DNA from: an uncultured Paracoccaceae bacterium
Lineage (GTDB): Bacteria; Pseudomonadota; Alphaproteobacteria; Rhodobacterales; Rhodobacteraceae
Reading direction: 5' to 3'
Length of the DNA: 64,000 nt
Assembly (NCBI GenBank): GCA_947495295.1
Contig: CANLYJ010000001.1
Coordinates: forward strand, 62,001-126,000
Both the position numbers and the translations under genes were made by a program. The notes under the pieces were generated by a model, which saw nothing but the letters and a program-made list of their open reading frames with translations, did no database searches and was not told the origin of the DNA. This document shows, one piece after another, positions 8,783 through 17,714 of the stretch. Position 1 is the first letter of the stretch. Each line of letters starts with the position of its first letter.

Positions 8783-9235
8783 CCGCTGTTTCTGGCGACC
8801 CCAGTCACGCTTGGCCTCAGTCGCGCGCTTGTCGTGGTTTTTCTTACCCTTGGCAGTCGCGATCTTCAGCTTTACCAAACCACGATCATTGAAATACATC
8901 ACCAATGGCACAAGGGTCATTCCTTCGCGCTTGGTCGCGTTCCAAAGCCGCGCAACCTCGCGTTTGCTGACCAGCAACTTGCGCTTGCGCCGTTCTTCAT
9001 GGCTGAACATCGCCCGGTCATAAGGGGCGATATAGGCATTGGTTAGCCACAACTCACCATCATCAACGGATGCGTAGCTATCCGCGATATTGGATTGGCC
9101 CGTGCGCAGCGACTTGACCTCGGACCCCATCAGAATGATGCCGACTTCAATATCGTCCTCAATCGCGTAATCATACCGCGCACGCCGATTTTCAGCGATG
9201 ACTTTGTAGTTTTTGTTTTCGGGTTTCTTGGCCAT
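8762..9235 (-). CDS. smpB: SsrA-binding protein SmpB
   Basis: 157-residue small basic protein required for trans-translation: it delivers tmRNA to stalled ribosomes. Family landmarks are [37 protein letters not shown], the AYIAPYDRA segment and the lysine-rich tail ending [16 protein letters not shown]. The start at [12 protein letters not shown] gives the normal family length; an upstream in-frame start at 9271 would add 12 unusual residues. The 3' end overlaps convergent lysR by 21 bases. No ssrA gene is seen in the window. Confidence 0.95.
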   Translation of the reverse strand: MAKKPENKNYKVIAENRRARYDYAIEDDIEVGIILMGSEVKSLRTGQSNIADSYASVDDGELWLTNAYIAPYDRAMFSHEERRKRKLLVSKREVARLWNATKREGMTLVPLVMYFNDRGLVKLKIATAKGKKNHDKRATEAKRDWGRQKQRLLRHGE

Positions 9236-9296
9236 AGTCGACATCAGATAAGCGAAGGGACGCCGCCGCACAAGGTATCCCGGGGAGAACGCAAAA

Positions 9297-9740
9297 ATGT
9301 TCGTTCAGATTGCCTTGGGGACAGCCCTGATGCTGTTATCCATCCTGATCGCCGGGATCAGCTATTGGCTGATGGAAACCTGGTTGATGCGCTACCGCCC
9401 GTGGCTGGCCCGCGCGCCGCATCGGCCGAAACTGATTTTGGTGCTGTGTATTGCGGCCGTCTGGATCATGGCGCAGATGACGGCGGGTGTCTGGGCCTGG
9501 GCGCTGACGATGATGGCGCTGGGTGTGTTCGATACGTTGGAGTTGTCGGTCTATTTTTCGCTGGTGGCCTTCACAACGCTGGGCTTTGGCGACGTGTTGC
9601 TGCCTGTGGAATGGCGGCTTCTGGGCGGCATGGCGGCGGCAAATGGCCTGCTGAATATCGGCCTGGTGACCGCCTTGCTGGTCGAGGCGTTGCGTCAGGT
9701 CCGCCTGCAGCAGTTACAGATGTCGAAGGCCGAAACATGA
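9297..9740 (+). CDS. Two-helix potassium channel family protein
   Basis: 147-residue inner-membrane protein with an Ion_trans_2-type pore: helices near residues 5-25 and 47-75, a pore loop with the selectivity filter TTLGFGD (about 93-99), then a final helix. The GFG filter is a common variant of GYG. No RCK or cyclic-nucleotide domain follows, so this is a minimal pore. The stop codon overlaps the ATG of the next gene (ATGA), so the two are co-translated. No other sign of ion specificity can be read. Confidence 0.82.
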   Translation: MFVQIALGTALMLLSILIAGISYWLMETWLMRYRPWLARAPHRPKLILVLCIAAVWIMAQMTAGVWAWALTMMALGVFDTLELSVYFSLVAFTTLGFGDVLLPVEWRLLGGMAAANGLLNIGLVTALLVEALRQVRLQQLQMSKAET

Positions 9741-10930
9741 ATATTCCGGTTATCGATAATCGCAGGGCAAGGCATGTGTTTCTGGCCCGGCATGGGTTGG
9801 CGGGTCGCCCGTCCGGGCCGGGAAAAGGCGCCGATCTGAAATCGGTGATTGATGATCTGGGCTTTGTGCAATTGGACAGTGTGAACACTTTTGCCCGCGC
9901 GCATGACCTGATCCTGTGGTCCCGCCGCCAGCAGTTTCGCCCCAAAGCCTTGCAGCATTTGTTTCACCGCGACCGGCAGGTTTTTGAACATTGGACCCAT
10001 GATGCCGCAATCATCCCAATGGAAAGTTTCGCGCATTGGCGCCTGCGTTTTGCCCGCGATGCTGTGCGGATGGAAACCCGCTGGAAAGAATGGCGTCGTG
10101 GGGATTTTACCGCAAAGATCGATGCGGTTTTGCGGCGGATCGCGGATCACGGCTGCTGCACATCCGGGCAGGTGGGCGAGGATGAGAGCCGCGGTTCTGG
10201 CGGCTGGTGGGACTGGCACCCGTCCAAAACCGCGCTGGAATATCTGTGGCGGTCAGGGCAGGTTTCCGTCGTGCGGCGCGACGGGTTCACCAAGGTTTAT
10301 GACCTGACCGAACGGGTGATCCCGGCGGAACATCTGAACCGGCGGCACGACCCCGATGAAACGATTGATTGGTGTTGCGCCGGGGCGCTGGACCGGCTTG
10401 GTTTCGCCACCAGTGGCGAATTGACGGCCTTCTGGGACCACCTGACCCCGGCAGAGGCCAAGGCTTGGTGCGCGCAGGCTTTGGCCGATGGTCGGATTAT
10501 CGAAGTTGATGTTGCAGGCGTCGATGGCAAACTGCGCCGGTCCTTTGCCTGGCCTGATGTGATGGATGCGGTCGCCGCCCCCACGCCCCGGCTGCGCATC
10601 CTGTCCCCCTTTGACCCGGCACTACGGGATCGCAAGCGGGCCGAACGGCTATTTGGGTTTCACTACCGGATCGAGATTTTTGTGCCCGAGGCAAAGCGCA
10701 AATACGGCTACTACGTCTTCCCCGTCATGGAAGGCGACCGGATGATCGGCCGGATTGATATGAAGCGGGAAGACGGTGTGCTAGCGGTGCGGGCGTTCTG
10801 GCCGGAGAATGGCGTGCGGATGGGCACAGGCCGGGTGCGGGCACTGGAGACGGAGTTGGAACGGGCGGCTGCATTCGGGGGATGTGGTGAGCTGCAATTC
10901 AGCGCCGATTGGCTAAGATCAGCCAGCTAA
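9737..10930 (+). CDS. Winged-helix DNA glycosylase, YcaQ/AlkX family
   Basis: 397-residue protein of the HTH_42 (YcaQ/AlkZ) superfamily, whose characterised members excise alkylated bases and unhook interstrand crosslinks. The family catalytic signature appears as Q-hydrophobic-D (Gln45-Leu46-Asp47 in GFVQLDSVN), the YcaQ/AlkX form rather than the AlkZ QxQ form. Other family segments are RAHDLILWSR, FEHWTHDAAIIPM and LSPFDPALRDRKRAERLFGF. The start at 9737 overlaps the channel gene stop; the open frame extends much further upstream but through smpB and the channel gene, so the earlier start is not real. Confidence 0.88.
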   Translation: MNIPVIDNRRARHVFLARHGLAGRPSGPGKGADLKSVIDDLGFVQLDSVNTFARAHDLILWSRRQQFRPKALQHLFHRDRQVFEHWTHDAAIIPMESFAHWRLRFARDAVRMETRWKEWRRGDFTAKIDAVLRRIADHGCCTSGQVGEDESRGSGGWWDWHPSKTALEYLWRSGQVSVVRRDGFTKVYDLTERVIPAEHLNRRHDPDETIDWCCAGALDRLGFATSGELTAFWDHLTPAEAKAWCAQALADGRIIEVDVAGVDGKLRRSFAWPDVMDAVAAPTPRLRILSPFDPALRDRKRAERLFGFHYRIEIFVPEAKRKYGYYVFPVMEGDRMIGRIDMKREDGVLAVRAFWPENGVRMGTGRVRALETELERAAAFGGCGELQFSADWLRSAS

Positions 10931-11003
10931 GCAAGTCGGGCCAAAGCACCCGGCAAGCCAGAGTATGTTTCGGTATCCCGTCGCATTCAATTCAAAATAT
11001 TTG

Positions 11004-11028
11004 GGAACCAAATTTCGTCTGCCTTGTT
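11004..11028 (+). promoter_or_regulatory. Weak candidate EcfG-type promoter upstream of the PRC-barrel gene
   Basis: GGAAC at 11004-11008 and TGTT at 11025-11028 with a 16-base spacer resemble the alphaproteobacterial general-stress promoter (GGAAC-N16/17-CGTT) with one mismatch in the -10. It is about 50 bases before the ATG of a PRC-barrel gene, a class often under general stress control. Evidence is only the motif. Confidence 0.3.
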
Positions 11029-11079
11029 CGTTTCCCATCAGCGGCGACATCACAGCCGCACAACTAATGGGAGAATGAA

Positions 11080-11868
11080 ATGAAACACTTTCTGACAACA
11101 ACCGCCGCAGCCCTGGTGCTTGGAACAGCCGCAGTGGCCGACACGCAGAATACGGTTTTTTCGGACCTGGCCTTTGACGAAAAGATCAATGTGAACGCAT
11201 CCGATTTGATCGGTCAGCGGGTCTATGCATCCGAGCAAAGCATCGAAACAGGCATGACAATCGCAGCTGGTGCTGAGGCAGAATGGAACGATATCGGTGA
11301 GATTAACGAGGTTGTTCTGACGCGCGACGGTGAAGTGCAGTCACTGATCGTCGGCGTTGGCGGTTTTCTGGGCATTGGCGAAAAAGATGTCGCGATCAAC
11401 ATGTCTGAACTGCGCTGGGTGACCGAAGAAGGCACCGAAGATGACCAGTTCCTTGTGATCAATGCGACAGCCGTCGGTGTGCAGGACGCGCCTGCCTATG
11501 AATACAACCTGACCACGAACGCCATGGATGACCAGCAGGCAGGCATGGAAACAACCGGCGACGCGATGATGGATGGTTTCGTTCCCGCTGATGTGAACAA
11601 GCTGACTGCCGAAACGCTCACCGGGACAAGTGTCTACGGGTCGAGCGACGAAGACATCGGCGAAATTTCGGAGCTGTTGCTGACCGCAGATGGCAAGCTG
11701 GACCGCGCAGTCATCGATGTTGGTGGCCTGCTTGGTATTGGTGAGCGGCCGGTCGCATTGCCAATGGCCGATCTGGATATCGTCCAGGCCGAATCCGGTG
11801 ATGAAATCCGGGTTTATATCAATAAGAGCCAGGAAGAATTGGAAGCAATGCCAGAATACGAAGGCTAA
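11080..11868 (+). CDS. Secreted tandem PRC-barrel domain protein
   Basis: 262 residues: signal peptide (cleavage likely after GTAAVA, residue about 20), then two PRC-barrel-like repeats. The first is near residues 45-125 (LIGQRVYASEQ ... VGVGGFLGIGEKDVAI), the second near 175-255 (TGTSVYGSSDEDIGEISELL ... VGGLLGIGERPVALPM). The matching GGxLGIGExxVA motif in each repeat points to internal duplication. PRC barrels are small beta-barrels used in photosynthetic reaction-centre H subunits and RimM; exported versions like this are common and uncharacterised in Rhodobacteraceae. GGGAG precedes the ATG. Acidic composition suits a periplasmic protein. Confidence 0.85.
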   Translation: MKHFLTTTAAALVLGTAAVADTQNTVFSDLAFDEKINVNASDLIGQRVYASEQSIETGMTIAAGAEAEWNDIGEINEVVLTRDGEVQSLIVGVGGFLGIGEKDVAINMSELRWVTEEGTEDDQFLVINATAVGVQDAPAYEYNLTTNAMDDQQAGMETTGDAMMDGFVPADVNKLTAETLTGTSVYGSSDEDIGEISELLLTADGKLDRAVIDVGGLLGIGERPVALPMADLDIVQAESGDEIRVYINKSQEELEAMPEYEG

Positions 11869-11883
11869 AACGCTTAACGACGA

Positions 11884-11907
11884 AGGGCCGGGATTTTCCC
11901 CGGCCCT
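11884..11907. terminator. GC-rich hairpin between convergent PRC-barrel and dapA genes
   Basis: AGGGCCGGG (11884-11892) pairs with CCCGGCCCT (11899-11907) around a 6-base loop, placed 16 bases after the PRC-barrel stop and 28 before the dapA stop. There is no clear U-tract on either side, so it may be a bidirectional processing or termination hairpin rather than a classical intrinsic terminator. Confidence 0.55.
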
Positions 11908-11934
11908 CATCATTTAGGTGCTGGTGTCGGGGGA

Positions 11935-12807
11935 TCAGTTCAACAACCCCGCATGCACCATCGCGGCCCGGATTTTCTCTTTCGTTCCATCCGTCAACCC
12001 GGTCAGCGGCGACCGTACTTCTTCCGTGCAAAGTCCCAGCAGCGACATGCCGTATTTGGCCCCCACAAGCCCCGGTTCGGTGAACACCGCCTCGTGCAGT
12101 GGCATCAGCCGGTCAAGCTGTGTCAGTGCTTTGGCATAGTCGCTCGCCAGCGTTGTTTCCTGAAACTCGGCCAGCAATTTGGGTGCGATATTTGCGGTCA
12201 CTGAAATGCAGCCTGATCCGCCATGGGCGTTAAAGCCAAGGGCGGTCGCATCTTCGCCGGAAAGCTGGATAAAGTCCGGGCCGCAGCGCATCCGCGTTGC
12301 CGGCACCCGGGACAGGTCGGCGGTGGCATCCTTGACCCCCACAATCATCTCATGCCGCGCCAGTTCACCCATCGTTTCCGGCGTCATGTCGATGACGGAA
12401 CGGGGCGGGATATTGTAGATCACGATGGGCAGCCCGCAATCGGCGGCGGCGGTGAAATGGGCGATCAGACCGCGTTGGGTGGGCTTGTTGTAATAGGGCG
12501 TCACGACAAGGGCGGCATCGGCCCCGGCAGCCTTGGCAGCTTGCACCAGACGCACCGTTTCAGCGGTGTTGTTGGACCCGGCCCCGGCAATCACCGGGAT
12601 CCGGCCTGCGGCCTCGTTCACCACGGTTTCGACGACCAGATCATGTTCTTCATGGGTCAGGGTCGGGCTTTCGCCTGTCGTGCCCACAGGCACCAGCCCG
12701 TTGCTGCCCTGTTCCACATGCCAGTTCACCAGTTTTTTCAGCGCGGCCACATCGACTTGGCCGTTGTTAAACGGCGTGACGAGGGCGGGGAGTGATCCCT
12801 TGAACAT
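11935..12807 (-). CDS. dapA: 4-hydroxy-tetrahydrodipicolinate synthase
   Basis: 290-residue class I aldolase that condenses pyruvate with aspartate semialdehyde, the first committed step to lysine and meso-diaminopimelate. Diagnostic segments are [11 protein letters not shown] (pyruvate pocket threonines), [16 protein letters not shown] with the catalytic tyrosine, and the Schiff-base lysine in [10 protein letters not shown]. Length is normal. AAGGAAG lies eight bases before the ATG. It is monocistronic and divergent from the lytic transglycosylase gene, which also serves cell-wall metabolism. Confidence 0.97.
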   Translation of the reverse strand: MFKGSLPALVTPFNNGQVDVAALKKLVNWHVEQGSNGLVPVGTTGESPTLTHEEHDLVVETVVNEAAGRIPVIAGAGSNNTAETVRLVQAAKAAGADAALVVTPYYNKPTQRGLIAHFTAAADCGLPIVIYNIPPRSVIDMTPETMGELARHEMIVGVKDATADLSRVPATRMRCGPDFIQLSGEDATALGFNAHGGSGCISVTANIAPKLLAEFQETTLASDYAKALTQLDRLMPLHEAVFTEPGLVGAKYGMSLLGLCTEEVRSPLTGLTDGTKEKIRAAMVHAGLLN

Positions 12808-12958
12808 GGCACGCTTCCTTCTTGGTGATGGGCATTGAATCGCCCGGATAAAATCGCGCGGAACCTAGACTGGTTTCTGCCGATTGCCAAGTTTGTGAGT
12901 TGTTATTGCCGCCTGTGGCGTTAGGTTTCGGAAAAAGACCTTTCGCCCGGTGACCGAT

Positions 12959-14968
12959 ATGCGATTTCTGACCTTTGCGTTGCTGGCCGTGATTGCCAAT
13001 TCCGCAGCCATGGCACAGGCGGTGGACCCAAGGGCCGTCGCTGCAGTGAAAGCGGCGGAACAAGGTTGGGATGTCGCGGCTAATCTGGCCGCCGGCACCG
13101 ATCCTGTAACCGGCGATGTCCTGACATGGATCAGACTGCGTGAAGGCAAGGGCACTTTGGCCGAATACCGCGCATTTTTTGACGCGCGGCCCGATTGGCC
13201 GGGGCTGGACCGGCTGCGCAAAGCCGCGGAGCCAGAGATCACAGCGGATGCAAACCCTACTGAAACCATTGCGTTTTTTGGCGGAAACGCGCCGCAAACC
13301 GGCGAAGGCGCCGTGCGGTTGGCACAGGCGCTTCTCGACACGGATAACGACGTGGCGGCAAAGGCAACGCTACGCGATGCCTGGCTATCGCTGCGCCTGA
13401 CCGATGAAGGGCATGACGCGATGCTTGATGCCTTTGGCGAAGAGCTGGCTCCGTTTCATGTGGCCCGCACTGATGCGCTGCTTTGGCGTTGGTTGACGAC
13501 GGATACGCGCCGTATGCTGCCCTTGCTGGACGCTGATCAGCGCGCCCTTGCCACGGCGCGCATGGGATACATCCGCAAGGCGGCCGATCTGCCGAAGCTG
13601 TTTGCCGCCGTGCCCGCGGCGCTGCGGGGTGATCCGGGGTTGGCTTATGACCGCTATAGCTGGCTGGCCAGCCGGGGTAACAGGACCGAGGCGGTCAAGA
13701 TTCTGCGCGAACGTTCCACCAGTGGCGCAGCCTTGGGCGAGCCGTTTCGCTGGTCGGGTTGGCGGCGGTCGCTGGCGCGTTGGGAAATGCGCGAGGGCCG
13801 CGCCGATCAGGCTTATCTTCTGGCCTCGCGACATTACCTGACAGATGGGTCGGCCTTTGCCGATCTGGAATGGCTATCTGGGTATATCGCATTGAAATAT
13901 ATGGGTGATCCTGTGCAGGCGCTCACCCATTTTCAGGCCGCACTTGGTGAGGTGGAAACCCCGATTTCAGTATCCCGGATGCAATACTGGATCGGGCGGG
14001 CGCATGAGGTGATGAACCAACCTGATCTGGCTGCTGATGCGTTCACAGCGGCCGCCGATCACCAGACAGCGTTCTATGGTTTGCTGGCTTCAGAAAAGGT
14101 CGGCCGCGCGCTTGATCCGGTTTGGGCGCAGGCACCGATTATCCCGCAAACCGATGTTTTTGCACAGGATTTGACCAAGGCGGCGTTCCTGTTGCTGGCC
14201 GCCGGGGAAAGGGGCCATGCGGTCACGTTCTTTGCCGATCTGGGGGCCACGCTGGAACCCGGTGCGCTGGCGCAAGTGGGGGCGGCGCTGGATGCGCTGG
14301 ATGAGCAGTATTATACGCTTTTGCTGGGCAAGCGTGCGTTGCGGCGCGGTGTGATGGTGCCGCAGAACTACTTCCCCATTCACGATCTGGCGGCCATGGA
14401 TTTGCCCGTTGATCCGGCGCTTGCCCTGTCCATTGCCCGCCGCGAAAGCGAGTTCAATATCGGCATCGGCAGCCCGGTTGGCGCGCTTGGTCTGATGCAG
14501 TTGATGCCGGCCACGGCAGAGGAGGTCGCAGGGATATTAGAGCTGCCTTATCAACGGGTTAGGTTGACCAGTGATTGGGAATATAATGCCACGTTGGGGG
14601 CCAAATATCTGGCGATGCTGACAGAGGAATTTGGCCCAACCCCGGTGATGATTGCCGCCGGGTACAATGCCGGCCCCAGCCGTCCGAAAATCTGGATGGA
14701 TGATCGCGGCGACCCGCGCCTGCGCGAGATGGATGTGGTGGACTGGATCGAACATATCCCGTTTCGTGAAACCCGGAATTACGTGATGCGGGTCACCGAA
14801 AGCCTGCCGATCTACCGCGCACGGCTGACCGGGCAGGCGGGGCACGTGGCCTTTACCGCGCTGCTGGTCGGGGAAAAGCCATTGCTACGCCCGCGTGCCC
14901 GACCGGTGCCAAAACCGGCGGAGGCGACCCCTTCGATGCGTCCGATCGCGCGGCCTGCGCGGGGCTGA
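12959..14968 (+). CDS. slt: Soluble lytic murein transglycosylase (Slt70-like)
   Basis: 669-residue periplasmic enzyme that cleaves peptidoglycan to 1,6-anhydromuropeptides. An N-terminal signal peptide (ending SAAMAQA) is followed by a long alpha-helical superhelical region (about 30-480) and a C-terminal lysozyme-like domain. The catalytic glutamate lies in SIARRESEFN, followed by GALGLMQLMPATA and AAGYNAGPSRPKIW, the family-1 transglycosylase motifs. A GTG nine bases upstream (12950) is the alternative start; the ATG gives a cleaner signal peptide. A proline/arginine-rich tail ends the protein. Confidence 0.93.
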   Translation: MRFLTFALLAVIANSAAMAQAVDPRAVAAVKAAEQGWDVAANLAAGTDPVTGDVLTWIRLREGKGTLAEYRAFFDARPDWPGLDRLRKAAEPEITADANPTETIAFFGGNAPQTGEGAVRLAQALLDTDNDVAAKATLRDAWLSLRLTDEGHDAMLDAFGEELAPFHVARTDALLWRWLTTDTRRMLPLLDADQRALATARMGYIRKAADLPKLFAAVPAALRGDPGLAYDRYSWLASRGNRTEAVKILRERSTSGAALGEPFRWSGWRRSLARWEMREGRADQAYLLASRHYLTDGSAFADLEWLSGYIALKYMGDPVQALTHFQAALGEVETPISVSRMQYWIGRAHEVMNQPDLAADAFTAAADHQTAFYGLLASEKVGRALDPVWAQAPIIPQTDVFAQDLTKAAFLLLAAGERGHAVTFFADLGATLEPGALAQVGAALDALDEQYYTLLLGKRALRRGVMVPQNYFPIHDLAAMDLPVDPALALSIARRESEFNIGIGSPVGALGLMQLMPATAEEVAGILELPYQRVRLTSDWEYNATLGAKYLAMLTEEFGPTPVMIAAGYNAGPSRPKIWMDDRGDPRLREMDVVDWIEHIPFRETRNYVMRVTESLPIYRARLTGQAGHVAFTALLVGEKPLLRPRARPVPKPAEATPSMRPIARPARG

Positions 14969-15027
14969 ACCGGGGTGTTGCGCGATACCACCGTGCGGTG
15001 GGTTTTCCCCCAAAATCGCGAATCGAT

Positions 15028-15104
15028 GGTTAACGCCTTATTTTGCTGGCAAATGGCCTGTCGGCAAAGCATCGGCCAGACGTCGGCAAAGCGTCGGACC
15101 CTTG
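15028..15104 (+). repeat. Dispersed ~77-bp intergenic repeat, copy A
   Basis: From GGTTAACGCC at 15028 to GACCCTTG at 15104. It contains two direct GTCGGCAAAGC-type units followed by CGTCGG. A second copy in the opposite orientation lies at 45951-46028. Copy A is downstream of slt and before the convergent EamA transporter end, so it could form part of a shared 3' region or encode a small RNA. Confidence 0.75.
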
Positions 15105-15121
15105 TTGTGCATTGACCCCGA

Positions 15122-15991
15122 TTAATCGGGCGAACGTTGCGCCGTCCGCAACAGAGTGAACATCCCTGCCGCCACAACGATGCAGACCCCCAACGCCACA
15201 TTGGGCCGCAGCGTTTCACCCAGAAACAGAATGCCGATGGCGCTGGCAAAGACCAGTTGCAGATAGGCAAAGGGTTGGACGGCGCTGGCCTCTGCCACCT
15301 CGTAACACCGGATCAGCAACCAATGCCCCAAGGCACCGGTGACGCACAGCGTCGCCATCCAGACCCAATCAGTGCTGCCCATCGGCTCCCAAAACCAGAT
15401 GCCTACAACCGTCGTGACCACCGCGCCGGTTGTCCCCGTCCAGAAGAAAGAGGTCGCCGCACTATCCTTGCGGGCGGCATAGCGGGTCAGCAACCCATAA
15501 AGCGCGAACATCAGCGCCGAGATCAGCGGGATCACCGCCGCCGGGGCAAAGACGGTGCTGCCCGGTTGCAGGATCACAAGTACACCGACAAAGCCGATCA
15601 CGATGGCGATCCGGCGGCGCCAGCCCACGGCCTCGCCCAATATCGGGCCGGACAGGGCCGCAATCAGCAGCGGGTAGCAGGCAAAGATCGCGTGGCTTTC
15701 GACCAGTCCTAGCAGCACGAAGCCTGACACCATGATGCAAATTTCTGCCGCCAGCAGCGTGCCCCGTGTGATTTGCAGAATGGGTTGCGTTGTTGCCGCC
15801 GCCGCCCGGATCGACCCCGATTGCCGGGTTGCCACGCTGATCACGAAAGCCGCAAAGAACCAATAGCGGATCATGACCACCATGATCACGTTGTAATTCC
15901 CTGCCAGATGCCGGGAAATGCCGTCCTGGACCGCGAACACAAATGTCGTTGCGATCATCAGCCAGATGCCAAGGCGGGCGTTATTCTGCAT
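15122..15991 (-). CDS. EamA/DMT-family inner-membrane transporter
   Basis: 289 residues with ten predicted hydrophobic helices in two EamA repeats, beginning IWLMIATTFVFAVQDGISRHLAG and with the internal repeat from ALYGLLTRYAARK. Such transporters export or import small metabolites; substrate cannot be assigned. Its start overlaps the 3' end of the upstream mnmD by 11 bases, so it is translated from the same message, though no functional link between tRNA modification and this transporter is evident. ATG start at 15991. Confidence 0.87.
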   Translation of the reverse strand: MQNNARLGIWLMIATTFVFAVQDGISRHLAGNYNVIMVVMIRYWFFAAFVISVATRQSGSIRAAAATTQPILQITRGTLLAAEICIMVSGFVLLGLVESHAIFACYPLLIAALSGPILGEAVGWRRRIAIVIGFVGVLVILQPGSTVFAPAAVIPLISALMFALYGLLTRYAARKDSAATSFFWTGTTGAVVTTVVGIWFWEPMGSTDWVWMATLCVTGALGHWLLIRCYEVAEASAVQPFAYLQLVFASAIGILFLGETLRPNVALGVCIVVAAGMFTLLRTAQRSPD

Positions 15992-16661
15992 GCGCCAGCA
16001 TCGCGCGGGTCATATGGCGTTTGCGCCCGTATCCGGGAATGCGGGTCACGGAGAAACCCGCATCGGCAAGGCTGCGCCTTATATGGCCTGCCGCGCTATA
16101 GGTCGCGGCGGTGCCGCCGGGCTTGGTGTGGTTTGCGACAGCTTGCAGCAGATCGGGTTCCCAAAGCTCGGGGTTCTTGGCGGGCGAGAACCCGTCCAGA
16201 TACCATGCATCGGCCTTGCCATCCCATGTGGGCAGGGATTGGCGCGCATCCCCGGTGATCACATCCAGAATGAGGTTGTTGGTGAGCGTGACCGGCCCGG
16301 TATCGGGCCTCCAACGGTCCAGCAGGGTTTGTGCATATGGTGCCAGTGTGGGGAATCGGCTGAGCGCATCGGCCATGTCTGACAGCGCCATCGGATACGC
16401 CTCGAACGAGGTGAAGCGCAAGGTGCCCGGTTGCCCTGCCTCCACCCATGCCGCCCATGTCACCAGCAGATTGAGGCCAGTCCCGAACCCCAATTCGCCG
16501 ATTTGGAAATCACCCCCGAACCGTGCGGGCAGGTCATTGCCTGCCAGAAACACATGGGCCGTTTCCGCCAGCCCGTTCTCCAGCGAATAATAGGGGTCGT
16601 CAAAGCGCGTGGCGATGGGCACGCCTGCGCGCCAGTCGAGTTTTGCTGTCTGGTCTGCCAT
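15981..16661 (-). CDS. mnmD: tRNA 5-methylaminomethyl-2-thiouridine methyltransferase MnmD
   Basis: 226-residue SAM-dependent methyltransferase equivalent to the N-terminal half of E. coli MnmC, making mnm5s2U at the wobble base of tRNAs for Lys, Glu and Gln. Visible motifs are the opening ARFDDPYYSLENGLAET (here TRFDDPYYS), the SAM loop GELGFGTGLNLL and DAWYLDGFSPAKNPELW near residue 160. The start MADQTAKLDW at 16661 matches the family; an alternative ATG is nine codons upstream at 16688. It is divergent from the FAD oxidoreductase that corresponds to the other half of MnmC. Confidence 0.92.
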   Translation of the reverse strand: MADQTAKLDWRAGVPIATRFDDPYYSLENGLAETAHVFLAGNDLPARFGGDFQIGELGFGTGLNLLVTWAAWVEAGQPGTLRFTSFEAYPMALSDMADALSRFPTLAPYAQTLLDRWRPDTGPVTLTNNLILDVITGDARQSLPTWDGKADAWYLDGFSPAKNPELWEPDLLQAVANHTKPGGTAATYSAAGHIRRSLADAGFSVTRIPGYGRKRHMTRAMLAHAE

Positions 16662-16709
16662 CCGCCCATACCCTACATATCGCGCCATGTTTGGGCGGAA
16701 GGACGGGGA

Positions 16710-17714
16710 ATGGCAACGGTTGATGTGACGGTCATGGGGGCGGGTGTGTTTGGCCTGTCGGTCGCCTATGCCTGCGCGCGCCGGGGGGCGGCTGTGCGGG
16801 TGATTGATCCGTCCGGTGTGGCGTCTGGTGCAAGCGGTGGGCTGGTTGGTGCCTTGGCCCCGCATGTGCCGGAAAACTGGAACCCCAAGAAGGCGTTTCA
16901 GTTTGACAGCCTGATTATGGCGGAAGGGTTCTGGGCCGGTGTTTCGGAGCTGACGGGGATGCCGACGGGCTATTGCCGGTCGGGTCGTTTGCAGCCTTTG
17001 GCGGATGCGCGCGCGGTGGAGCTGGCCCGCGCGCGCGCTGGGACGGCTGCGGATTTATGGCAAGGCAAGGCCGTTTGGGAAGTGATTACGCCGCCGGATG
17101 CGGCTTGGGTCCCGCCATCACCCAGCGGGCTGGTTGTGCATGACACGTTGTCGGCCCTGATCCATCCGCGGCGTGCCACCCGCGCCTTGGCGGCGGCGGT
17201 GCAGGCCCTTGGTGGCGCGGTTGTGTCAGACGGTCCGCAAGACGGTGTCGTTGTTTGGGCCACGGGGTGGCAAGGCCTGTCGGAATTGGGTGGCGTTGGG
17301 GTGAAGGGGCAGGCGGCGCTGCTGGATTATGACGCCAAGGGTGCGCCGCAATTATTCGCCGATGCCCTGCATATTATTCCGCATGATGACGGGACGGTGG
17401 CGGTTGGGTCGACCTCTGAACGGGAATTTGATGATCCGGTGGCGGTGGATGGCGCGCTGGAGGATGTGTTGGCCCGTGCTGTTACAGCCTGCCCGTTTCT
17501 GGCGGGCGCCCCGGTGCTGGAACGCTGGGCCGGGGTGCGCCCGCGCAGCCGTAGTCGCGCGCCTGTGCTGGGGCATCATCCGGCACGGGAAGGGCAGTTC
17601 GTGGCCAATGGGGGCTTCAAGATCGGCTTTGGCATGGCGCCGAAAGCGGGGGAGGTCATGGCCGATCTGGTTCTGGACGGGCGCGATACGATCCCGGATG
17701 ATTTCAAGCCTTAG
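16710..17714 (+). CDS. FAD-dependent oxidoreductase, candidate MnmC(o) partner
   Basis: 334-residue DadA-like flavoprotein with an N-terminal dinucleotide-binding motif (VMGAGVFGLSVAYACARRGA, residues about 7-26) and a C-terminal FAD contact region (ANGGFKIGFGMAPKAGE). E. coli MnmC carries a related oxidoreductase domain that removes the carboxymethyl group of cmnm5U before methylation. Placement 48 bases from divergent mnmD makes it a good candidate for that activity. Other amino-acid oxidase roles remain possible. The start at 16710 has GGACGGGG just before it; the long open frame upstream runs antisense through mnmD and is discounted. Confidence 0.78.
   Translation: MATVDVTVMGAGVFGLSVAYACARRGAAVRVIDPSGVASGASGGLVGALAPHVPENWNPKKAFQFDSLIMAEGFWAGVSELTGMPTGYCRSGRLQPLADARAVELARARAGTAADLWQGKAVWEVITPPDAAWVPPSPSGLVVHDTLSALIHPRRATRALAAAVQALGGAVVSDGPQDGVVVWATGWQGLSELGGVGVKGQAALLDYDAKGAPQLFADALHIIPHDDGTVAVGSTSEREFDDPVAVDGALEDVLARAVTACPFLAGAPVLERWAGVRPRSRSRAPVLGHHPAREGQFVANGGFKIGFGMAPKAGEVMADLVLDGRDTIPDDFKP

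Noticed and set aside
9095-10930. A 611-codon open frame covering smpB antisense, the channel gene and the glycosylase
   Set aside because: Only the part from 9737 resembles a protein family; upstream it is read through two other well-supported genes and has no ribosome site.
14960-15010. CACCGTGCGGTGGG hairpin after slt as an intrinsic terminator
   Set aside because: The stem is only about five base pairs (near 14990-15002) and, although TTTT follows, it is weak; left out as a feature.
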